Below, one piece after another: positions 1-6,783 of a stretch of 43,546 nt of DNA (its first letter is position 1; each line of letters begins with the position of its first letter). The position numbers and the translations under genes are program-made. Under the pieces are notes generated by a model. That model was not told where the DNA came from, made no database searches, and worked only from the letters and a program-made list of their open reading frames with translations. The stretch comes from Trichodesmium sp. MAG_R03 (GTDB lineage Bacteria; Cyanobacteriota; Cyanobacteriia; Cyanobacteriales; Microcoleaceae), in NCBI GenBank assembly GCA_023356535.1, contig JAKQYF010000015.1, positions 1-43,546 of the forward strand, read 5' to 3'.

Positions 1-33
1 TACTTTTTTAAGTAAATCACTAACGCTAATCAT
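1..33 (-). CDS. N-terminus of an unknown protein running off the left edge
   Basis: On the minus strand an ATG at 33-31 opens a frame that stays open to the window edge and reads MISVSDLLKKV. An AAGGA-like stretch lies about 14 bases upstream, which is farther than ideal. Only 11 codons are visible, so no function can be given. If real, it is transcribed divergently from the large gene at 628, and the tandem GTGAACT array lies in the shared upstream region. A chance reading frame is possible. Confidence 0.35.
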   Translation of the reverse strand, partial: MISVSDLLKKV

Positions 34-92
34 TTTCTTGGCTTTTTCCTTTGATAGTGAATTAATCGTGAATTTTATTGTAACATATCATC

Positions 93-232
93 GTGAACTA
101 GTCGTGAACTAGTCGTGAACTAGTCGTGAACTGGATAAGCTAATTGTGAACTGGTAGTGAACTAGTTCAGATTAACTGTGAACTGGTAGTGAACTAGTTC
201 AGACAAATTGTGAACTAGACGTGAACTGCGAG
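93..232. repeat. Tandem GTGAACT-core repeat array
   Basis: Ten copies of GTGAACT occur between 93 and about 227, with another near 333. The first four are spaced exactly 11 bases apart (unit GTGAACTAGTC). A longer unit of about 38 bases then repeats twice and contains the perfect palindrome GAACTAGTTC. The array has no open reading frame and lies between a possible divergent gene on the left and the gene at 628. It may be a repeated protein-binding region or a replication-slippage product; the sequence does not decide. Confidence 0.8.
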
Positions 233-248
233 ATGCCTGGCTTATTCT

Positions 249-263
249 AGAAACCCGGTTTCT
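249..263. repeat. Perfect palindrome AGAAACCCGGTTTCT
   Basis: A 15-base inverted repeat (AGAAACC, centre C, GGTTTCT). From general knowledge, palindromes of this form are dispersed in many cyanobacterial genomes. It has no visible gene-specific role here. Confidence 0.5.
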
Positions 264-270
264 AAGCCTC

Positions 271-310
271 AGCAAGTTCCAGTAAGTCTCAGCGAGTCCT
301 AGCAAGTCCT
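271..310. repeat. Decamer tandem repeat, four units
   Basis: Four consecutive 10-base units follow the consensus AGCRAGTYCY (agcaagttcc, agtaagtctc, agcgagtcct, agcaagtcct), and a partial fifth begins at 311. The array is non-coding and belongs to the same upstream region as the GTGAACT array. Confidence 0.7.
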
Positions 311-627
311 AGCGCTTTTGTTTGAACTGGTGGTGAACTAATATTCCTTATTTTTTATAAAGTTTGCTTTGGTGAAAGCTAGGGACAGCTATATTGGAAT
401 TAGATATAATATTGATTCATAGTGAGAAATATCTAAAAATCTAACTTCTTGCTTTTAATAAGCTAGGTTTATTGTGGATTAAGAATTCTTATGGGAGTTT
501 CCATGGAATATTGTGCCATTTAGTAAACAGCGTAATTTCTAACTATGTTGCAATTTGATTTTTTTTAGAGAAAAATCTTTAGTTACAAATTCAATTAATA
601 AATAACTAATAAAAGAAGGAAAAATTT

Positions 628-3396
628 ATGCCTTTTCATTTATTTCCATTAGTTACTTCTATCGGACCTACAGTATGCAATGGAATAGTCAATGCCTTTA
701 ATGGTTTCTCCGGTAGAACAATGCAAAAAAATTTAGAAGGGCAACGACTAGTTCATCAAAAAGAATTACAAGAAAAACAAATAACTGCTCAATTTGAGAT
801 TGAATATATGCGTACAATGTCTCAGATTAAGTTGCAGCAAAATAATCAAGAATTTCAAGAAAAACTAGAAATTGCCCGCCAAGAATTTCAAGGGAAAATA
901 GTTGAATACCAATGCCAAGAAAATCGAAAACTTCAGGAATTTATTAAAGGGGTAGATATGCAAATAGCTAAAAGTAACCAAGAATTTCAAGCTTGGTTAT
1001 TCAAACAAGAAAAACAGCATCAAATTGAATTAGCTCAATATAACCGAGAAAGCCAATATCTCAACGCAGTATATCAACGAGAAACAACCCTAGAAATGAA
1101 AGAATTAGACAATTGGCCTCTCAGAAATTATTCTTGGCAAATCCTCAAATCTCATCAAGGTCGTGACCCCATTCCAGTACAAGTAATACTGGCACCTCCA
1201 AAAATAGACTTTGACCGTTTTGAATGTTTAAATAGAACTTCAACTTCCACATTTTCTGAAGTGGAAAAACCTCTTTCTCAACACTTAAAAAATTTCCTAG
1301 AAAAACACTATCCCCTAGAAAATCAAAAGCGACCCACAGAACTAATAGACCATGCTTGGGATAGTAACCGTTTTGCGGGAGGCAGTGCAGTTAAAACTAT
1401 ATTTAGTCGGTTAAAATCTGAGCCAATACTATTAATAGAATCAGGAGTAAATAATGATTTAATTAATATCACAGTTGCCTATTGGAGTGGTGGACAAGAA
1501 ATATCACCCTTTTACAAAACTATAATTTCTAAGTTAGATTATCGGAAAGTTCTCTATGAATTTGCCATTCAACGTGCTTTGGATTGGGAAGTAAATCTTA
1601 AACAGAAACTCCTGAAACAGGGTAGAAGCGAACAAGAAATAAATCAAGAATATGGAGAAGATAATCTTTTAAATCTAGAGGTTTACAGAAAATATGAAAA
1701 AGACAAACTAGCTGGAATAGAATTTGAACGTCACTACAAAACTAATAGTGATGATTTTGATAAATTATTAGCTTTATTAGGAGCATATCATAATATTATT
1801 GCTGCCCTATTTATTGATATTCATTATTTAATTAACACTAATTTATCACCCAAGTTACCAGAATTATTAGTAGAATTAGAAACTGAATTTTTTATAGAAA
1901 AACGTCTTGGAGATAATTTATTTAAAATGGTAGTTGAGAGTTATATTGGTAGTCTCACGGCCATGATAGAAGATCGCTCCGAATTAGTGCCAGGATTTGC
2001 AGCAGATGTTGCTTTTAGTTTGACTAGTTTATCTGATTCTAGTTTGGCAGAAAGAATGTTGGATTTTTCTTTAGAGTCTTGGTTGAAATCTCGTCATATT
2101 TCGATAGAAAATAATAGAGAAAAAATTGACATAGTCGATGATAACTTATTACCTCTTGACCAAGAATTCATAGGCAAAGTTAATCGTTGTTTAAGTAACT
2201 TAGGCCAACAGAAAAATTTAGATGTTATAAATTCTTGTTATTGTCGGGCAAATAATAATTTACAAATTGAAAAATATCAAGAAGCAATTATTGATTTCAG
2301 TTACGTTGTTGATTTAAATCCTAGTCACGCTGAAGCACATCATTTTAGAGGTCATGCTTATTATAACTTAGGGAAATATCAAGAAGCACTTGATGATTAT
2401 AATCAAGCGATAGATTTGGGTCGGAATGAGGCATCGGAACATAAAAAGATTGTTCTGGGTATTTTGGAAACAATTAAGCGTGAGGTTGAGAAAAAAATCA
2501 GGCTGGAAAAGGAATTATCGAAAGAAGAACTATTTACTTTTGAAGTTGTAAGAGTTAACAACTCTGGAAGTATTGTTAATCGTAGCCAAGGGAGCGCTAG
2601 ACAGAAAATTGAAGATTTGGGTAATGGAGTGTCTCTAGAAATGGTAAAAATTCCTGGAGGTAGGTTTCTAATGGGGTCTCCAGATACGGAACCAAGAAGA
2701 TATAGTGATGAAGGTCCGCAACATTATGTAGATGTACCAGAATTTTTGATGGGAAAGTATGTAGTGACTCAAGGACAGTGGAAAGCGATCGCCTCCCGAA
2801 CAGACTTGAAAGTACAATTAGACTTAGAAACAGAACCATCTTATTTTAAAGGACCATACAAAGATATAGATAGGTGGAAGAGACCAGTTGAGATGGTAAG
2901 TTGGTACGAAGCAGTAGAGTTTTGTAAAAGACTATCGAAATTAACACGAAGGAAGTATAGGTTGCCCAGTGAAGCAGAGTGGGAATATGCTTGTCGGGCA
3001 GGAACAACTACACCTTTCTACTTTGGAAAGACTATAACAACTGAGTTAGTTAACTATTGTGGTAACGTTACTTACGGCAATGCACCAAAAGGAGAATATA
3101 GAAACCAAACAACTCCTGTAGGTCAATTTCCTGCTAATGCTTTTGGCTTGTATGATATGCATGGAAACGTGAGGGAGTGGTGTGTGGATGAATGGCATGA
3201 GAACTATGCTGGTGCGCCTACAGATGGCAGTGTTTGGCTAAATGGAGACAAAGATAAATCACCGCTGCGGGGCGGTTCTTGGGACAGCAATCCTAATTTT
3301 TGCCGCTCTGCGATTCGCGACTTCTATCTTAGGCGCGACGACCACAGCTACGTTACTGGTTTTCGTGTTGTCTGCGATGGCGGGAGAGCTCTTTAA
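628..3396 (+). CDS. Coiled-coil / TPR / FGE-fold (C-type-lectin-like) protein, probable DGR target
   Basis: A 922-aa multidomain protein. Residues about 30-155 are Gln/Glu/Lys-rich and read as a long coiled coil. Residues 155-530 match nothing I recognise. Residues about 532-605 hold two TPR units (EKYQEAIIDF, GKYQEALDDY). Residues about 668-918 form a formylglycine-generating-enzyme/sulfatase-modifying-factor fold (IPGGRFLMGSP, RLPSEAEWEYACRAG, GLYDMHGNVREW, LRGGSW, GFRVVC). Cyanobacterial proteins of this class usually act as binding scaffolds rather than true FGEs. The last 43 residues look like a DGR variable region, listed separately. The start is supported by an AAGGA motif about 9 bases before the ATG. 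There is no signal peptide or clear membrane segment, so a cytoplasmic place is likely. The ligand is unknown. Confidence is high for the fold and moderate for DGR diversification. Confidence 0.88.
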   Translation: MPFHLFPLVTSIGPTVCNGIVNAFNGFSGRTMQKNLEGQRLVHQKELQEKQITAQFEIEYMRTMSQIKLQQNNQEFQEKLEIARQEFQGKIVEYQCQENRKLQEFIKGVDMQIAKSNQEFQAWLFKQEKQHQIELAQYNRESQYLNAVYQRETTLEMKELDNWPLRNYSWQILKSHQGRDPIPVQVILAPPKIDFDRFECLNRTSTSTFSEVEKPLSQHLKNFLEKHYPLENQKRPTELIDHAWDSNRFAGGSAVKTIFSRLKSEPILLIESGVNNDLINITVAYWSGGQEISPFYKTIISKLDYRKVLYEFAIQRALDWEVNLKQKLLKQGRSEQEINQEYGEDNLLNLEVYRKYEKDKLAGIEFERHYKTNSDDFDKLLALLGAYHNIIAALFIDIHYLINTNLSPKLPELLVELETEFFIEKRLGDNLFKMVVESYIGSLTAMIEDRSELVPGFAADVAFSLTSLSDSSLAERMLDFSLESWLKSRHISIENNREKIDIVDDNLLPLDQEFIGKVNRCLSNLGQQKNLDVINSCYCRANNNLQIEKYQEAIIDFSYVVDLNPSHAEAHHFRGHAYYNLGKYQEALDDYNQAIDLGRNEASEHKKIVLGILETIKREVEKKIRLEKELSKEELFTFEVVRVNNSGSIVNRSQGSARQKIEDLGNGVSLEMVKIPGGRFLMGSPDTEPRRYSDEGPQHYVDVPEFLMGKYVVTQGQWKAIASRTDLKVQLDLETEPSYFKGPYKDIDRWKRPVEMVSWYEAVEFCKRLSKLTRRKYRLPSEAEWEYACRAGTTTPFYFGKTITTELVNYCGNVTYGNAPKGEYRNQTTPVGQFPANAFGLYDMHGNVREWCVDEWHENYAGAPTDGSVWLNGDKDKSPLRGGSWDSNPNFCRSAIRDFYLRRDDHSYVTGFRVVCDGGRAL
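3265..3380 (+). other. Candidate DGR variable region (VR) at the 3' end of the FGE-fold gene
   Basis: This covers codons 880 (L of LRGGSW) to about 917 (VVCD). The framework codons L-R-G-G-S-W, C-R-S-A and G-F-R-V-V-C are the usual constant positions of cyanobacterial DGR VRs. Of the 26 codons from 886 to 911, 24 end in C or T, as expected if they descend from AAC/AAT codons in a template repeat whose adenines were randomised. The segment is visibly richer in G and C than the rest of this AT-rich gene. No reverse transcriptase, accessory protein or template repeat is seen in the window, so the machinery would have to be elsewhere. Confidence 0.7.
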
Positions 3397-3450
3397 CCCT
3401 TTATTCTTTTCCTCTTTTGCCCTTTACTCTATGTTTTTTTTTTCTCTTAT

Positions 3451-3486
3451 GAGTCTCGCCTTTGGCGAGTCGAAAATTTTTTTTCA
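3451..3486 (+). terminator. Hairpin plus T-run after the VR gene
   Basis: A CTCGCC-TTT-GGCGAG hairpin (3455-3469) is followed by a T-rich stretch, as in a rho-independent terminator. It lies about 60 bases after the stop codon. DGR targets often carry a hairpin/cruciform downstream of the VR that helps homing, so it could play that part as well or instead. Confidence 0.55.
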
Positions 3487-3873
3487 AATCAATGTAATAT
3501 ATCTGTAATATAAAATTCAACGAATAGAATTAAACATAAACTATAAGAAAAAAATGCAGATTAAATATTATTCATTTTTGTGATTTTAGTATTCCTAAAA
3601 TCATCAAATGTTATTCCTTTTTATCAACTAATAAGTTTTGCTTATCGAACAATAATTATTCCCATAAAACAGTCAAATATAAGATGTCTTGTCAAATTAA
3701 AAAACTACCTTATAATGATGATTAACCTGAATAATTATTATTCCATTTAGCTAGGCTATGTCTAAGCTTTCCTGCTTTGACTATAGCTATATTTGTTGAC
3801 TAATCAAATATCAGAACTTTGCTTATTAATTATTAGTTGTTAGTTATTAATTATTGACAGGAGATATCTAATT

Positions 3874-4587
3874 ATGTTTTTTACTAGACTTGAAGAAGCT
3901 ATCAATTCTACCACTAATGCTAGTCGTGCTTCTCTTGAATCCCGTATTGAAGAGCTTGAACAAGAGTTAGTTAAGCTTAGAAATGAACACGGTGCGAATG
4001 AAGAAAGACATCAGAATCAGAAAACACTAAAGGGAGCTTTAGAATCTGGTTTAGTTCAGGTTATTAAAGCTGTTAACGCTACAAAAATTGCTGGTGAAGG
4101 TGAATTAGAATTAGGTTTTTGGGAAGAGGTAGAAAAGATTCGCAATGGTGATTATGATTCTATTGATTTGAAAGAGTTACCAGATGCTGATGATTTATCA
4201 GATACTCCTTACCGTCCTGATAATCCTAATGATGGTAGTGATTCGGGTTTAATTGATATAATTACTATTGAAGCAGAGTCAGATAAAGATAAGAATAATT
4301 CTTCAGTTAGTAAGAAATCTAATAGTAATCTGTCAAAAAAAGAAGGTAATTCTAATGGTTCTGTTTCTCCTAATGGAAAGAATTTGTCTGATGATTCTGA
4401 GCCCAAGTCTATTGGAGCTTATTATCAGCCTATTGAGGAGCGAAATATTCAACAGTTGAAAGATTTGTGTAATGGTTTTGGCTTTACTAAGGAACAGCTA
4501 CGAAAATATGGCTCTCTGAAGCAAAGAGATACGTATTTAAAGGCTTTGCAGTCTGTTAAGAATTTGTTGGGAGGTCAGTTAGAATAA
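3874..4587 (+). CDS. Unknown coiled-coil protein with acidic linker
   Basis: A 237-aa protein with no family I recognise. Residues 1-50 form a short coiled coil (SRIEELEQELVKLRNEH). About 65-100 includes a conserved-looking GELELGFWEEVEKIRNGDYD. Residues 100-175 are a low-complexity acidic and Ser/Asn/Lys-rich linker. The C-terminal 50 residues (RNIQQLKDLCNGFGFTKEQL) form a compact helical module faintly like a SAP-type fold, which is only an impression. A good Shine-Dalgarno (AGGAGA, 3859-3864) sits 9 bases before the ATG. It follows the DGR-type target gene after about 480 bases without a gene, so co-transcription is doubtful. It is not a recognisable Avd-type accessory protein. Confidence 0.7.
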   Translation: MFFTRLEEAINSTTNASRASLESRIEELEQELVKLRNEHGANEERHQNQKTLKGALESGLVQVIKAVNATKIAGEGELELGFWEEVEKIRNGDYDSIDLKELPDADDLSDTPYRPDNPNDGSDSGLIDIITIEAESDKDKNNSSVSKKSNSNLSKKEGNSNGSVSPNGKNLSDDSEPKSIGAYYQPIEERNIQQLKDLCNGFGFTKEQLRKYGSLKQRDTYLKALQSVKNLLGGQLE

Positions 4588-5086
4588 TGCTGTGGTGATA
4601 GGGTGATATTAAGGCTTTCTCTACTACTTCCCATATGCTGGGTAAAAAGGCGATCGCAACTACTCAATGAATTCTAATTCCTAGTAGGGGGCGTGTATAC
4701 AAAAGTAGCCTAAACTTTCTAGGCAAATATAGGAGATGTTAACTCACTACCTCAGCAATGGCCTTTTGATGGACATGATGTCTGTCAATCAGATATTGTT
4801 ATTCGCATAAAAACTATGGCAATTAAAGAGGAGTTATGCTACTCTGAAAATGTCAAAAAATAGTAGGGATAAGTTAGATAAGGTGTTGTAAGTATTGCCT
4901 GAGTCTCTCTTTTTTCGATGATTTGTTTGCTTGCTGAGATGGGTTTTGTTCTTCACTTAGCGATCGGTCTGTTCATGAATAAAAGTATCCAGTAATGAGA
5001 TTCTCTGAGAATTTTGGCTCTATATAATGGTCATTTTTATCAGCATAAGGGCCAATTTAATCGGGGAAAAAATATAAATTTAGGGG
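4588..5086. other. Non-coding stretch before the CRISPR locus
   Basis: No convincing gene. Bases 4588-4615 after the stop (ctgtggtgatag) resemble those after the kinase relic at 6580 (gtgtggtgatag). Bases about 4610-4685 resemble about 6050-6125, sharing AAGGCT, CTTCC, AAAGGCGATCGC and a following CTCAAT. These look like copies of one non-coding element. Confidence 0.4.
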
Positions 5087-5115
5087 TTGACATTTCGTAT
5101 TCTTAGAATTATTAT
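5087..5115 (+). promoter_or_regulatory. Sigma-70-type promoter upstream of the CRISPR leader
   Basis: TTGACA at 5087-5092 and TATTAT at 5110-5115 are separated by 17 bases, a near-consensus arrangement. Transcription would start near 5122 and run through the GC-rich stretch at 5221-5417 into the repeats. No coding sequence follows, so it probably drives a non-coding transcript. Confidence 0.5.
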
Positions 5116-5220
5116 TAAAAGTAGTAAAAACAGTTTGAAGAACCTTGAAAAATAAATAGCTATATCTTTTTAGTCATTTTTTATTATATTAAGAGTGAGT
5201 AGAAGGTGGTTTTTTGTATT

Positions 5221-5417
5221 CAAGAAAACCCCGTCGACGCACCTCCGAGAATCGCTGAAACCCTGATTCTTTCGTTTACCTGGGTCGATGCCATACTGGG
5301 ACTGGGTTTGAAGGTCGTCATTTTGGCAAAAATTCCCTTGTTGATTTTTTAATCAAAAAAAATTCGTCGATTTGGGGGTCTGAAAGTCTTGCTGTGTCGT
5401 GGTTCTAAAACCGAGCT
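5221..5417 (+). other. Putative CRISPR leader
   Basis: A roughly 200-base non-coding segment directly before the first repeat. It is more GC-rich than its surroundings and has several GTCGA-type motifs (gtcgacgcacc, gggtcgatgcc, aaggtcgtc, attcgtcgat). Leader position and + orientation are inferred because the degenerate repeat lies at the other end of the array and the repeats end in GGAAAC. It could instead be an independent small RNA. Confidence 0.45.
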
Positions 5418-5606
5418 CCCCCCGCTTGGGTTAATGCGGACTTATTGGAAACTGTTTAAAAAACTCTTCTGGGTTTATAACTTCGTATAATGGTCCCCCC
5501 CCCGCTTGGGTTAATGCGGACTTATTGGAAACAACTCCACTACGCCAGGCACCACAGCTGCAATAGCTGTCCCCCCCGCTTGGGTTAATGAGGACTTATT
5601 GGAAAC
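5418..5606 (+). CRISPR. Short CRISPR array: three repeats, two spacers, no cas genes nearby
   Basis: Repeats of 35 bases lie at 5418-5452, 5498-5532 and 5572-5606. They share a C-run, then GCTTGGGTTAATGCGG and ACTTATTGGAAAC. CCGC and GCGG inside the repeat can pair. The two spacers are about 42 and 38 bases, excluding extra Cs, and differ from each other. The C-run varies (6, 9 and 7 Cs). The third repeat has GAGG instead of GCGG, breaking the internal stem, as is typical of a leader-distal terminal repeat. No cas gene is found in the window, so processing would need Cas proteins encoded elsewhere. The type cannot be assigned with certainty; the GGAAAC end resembles cyanobacterial type I-D/III repeats. 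Confidence 0.85.
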
Positions 5607-5620
5607 AAATTAATAAAAAC

Positions 5621-5661
5621 AAAAAGAGGCAGTACAAAGTATAATTGTGCTGCCTCTTTTT
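5621..5661. terminator. Strong hairpin terminator after the CRISPR array
   Basis: AAAAAGAGGCAGTAC (5621-5635) pairs with GTGCTGCCTCTTTTT (5647-5661) over 15 positions, with one G-U pair and an 11-base loop. The T-run on the + strand and the matching A-run on the left make it able to work in both directions. It lies 14 bases after the last repeat and would end the pre-crRNA. Confidence 0.75.
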
Positions 5662-6082
5662 ATTCGTAAATAGACCAAATAATCAAAAGTGAAAATATTT
5701 CTGTTATTGTACAGAATTTAAATTATTTTATACATCATTTCTTTATTGAAATAGTCCAGCGATCGCACCCTCTTTAAAAAAACTAAACCCTAAAGTCTTA
5801 TAGCTTTTAAAATTATATAAAATTTAGTTATCAACAAATTTAAAACATGAATTACTATTATCTTAAGCTGATTTATCCTATAAAAGAATAACTAAGAGCA
5901 TCTTAAAAGTATTTTATCGTTAATTTTTTACACTATTAATTTTTAAAGGTGTCTACAAAATGTAGAGTCTAATAATTAGATTATCATAGCTTTTCAAACC
6001 TTGCTTATACACACTCAAAGACAGAGAAAAGCTTGTAAATATTTACTAAAAAGGCTGTCCCCACCACTTCCAAGATTCTCTA

Positions 6083-6298
6083 TTGAAAGGCGATCGCCAC
6101 CTCTCAATTAACTCTGATTCTAGATTTTATCGTAATTTTCTCTCAGTAGGAACATTAAAACAAAAAAAGTATGGGAAAGTTTGTACTATAACAGGTCCTT
6201 ATTATGAAGAATTGTTAACAATGCCAAATCTTATCCATGCAGATAAGTCTCATATTGTACCTAACGGGTATTGGAAAATCATCAAAATAGAAAACTAA
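6083..6298 (+). pseudogene. C-terminal remnant of a DNA/RNA non-specific endonuclease (NucA-like)
   Basis: The 71-codon frame opens with TTG and no clear ribosome site. Residues 30-70 (KVCTITGPYYEELLTMPN, HIVPNGYWKIIK) resemble the C-terminal half of the beta-beta-alpha-metal nuclease family, where a V.TGP segment is followed by VP..YWKI. The catalytic N-terminal part (the DRGH motif) is missing, so it should be inactive. AT-rich non-coding DNA surrounds it and the kinase relic at 6425 follows. The family match is by eye and could be wrong. Confidence 0.45.
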
Positions 6299-6424
6299 GA
6301 AAGAAAAAATTAATAATCACACCACTTTAAGAGTGCTGACAATAAAGCTGTGTGAGAACTATAGATAATAGATAGTTTAAATCTTATATAATTTATCTGC
6401 ATAATTTTATAACTAAAAATTGAA

Positions 6425-6580
6425 ATGACTTAATGTTTAAATCCTGACTGTTTACAAGTTAACCAAGCACAAAAAAAATTCTGTACTAGCTGTGGTGAAA
6501 AATTAGTATTAAAAGAACGTTATCGCCCTCTAAAAATTATCGGACAAGGAGTTTTTGGCAGGACTTTTCAAGTAGAATAA
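6425..6580 (+). pseudogene. Relic of a 4-Cys Ser/Thr protein kinase N-terminus
   Basis: From an ATG at 6425 the reading is M-T-stop-C-L-N-P-D-C, continuing to GQGVFGRTFQVE and a stop at 6578-6580. It aligns with the start of the intact kinase at 18280: the cysteine pairs (CLNPDC, CTSCG), the ERYRPLKIIG lead-in and the first part of the glycine loop are all conserved. The third codon is TAA where the intact gene has TAT, and everything after the glycine loop is lost. It is therefore a truncated copy of a kinase gene, not a functional protein. Confidence 0.75.
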
Positions 6581-6783
6581 TAGTGTGGTGATAGCAGAAT
6601 ATTTCAGATTTATTAGTTTAATTTTTCTTGTTTGTGCGATCGGTTATTTTTTTCAGAATAAAGTGTGTTGATAGTGTGTTACGATACTGAACAAAAGTAT
6701 ATGAATTATCGGTTGACATTAGGACTTGACGTTTTGTGTACTTATAACTAAAGATAAGACTATAAAATACAAAGAAAATAATT

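Noticed and set aside
93..232. GTGAACT array as a CRISPR
   Set aside because: The units are only about 11 bases with no unique spacers; it is a simple tandem repeat.
3242..3508. Reading frame overlapping the 3' end of the FGE-fold gene
   Set aside because: It is a shifted frame through the VR and the T-rich terminator region; no ribosome site and no protein-like composition.
628..5700. A complete DGR cassette around the target gene
   Set aside because: No reverse transcriptase, no Avd-like protein and no second A-rich copy of the VR were found nearby; the 237-aa protein is not a convincing accessory factor.
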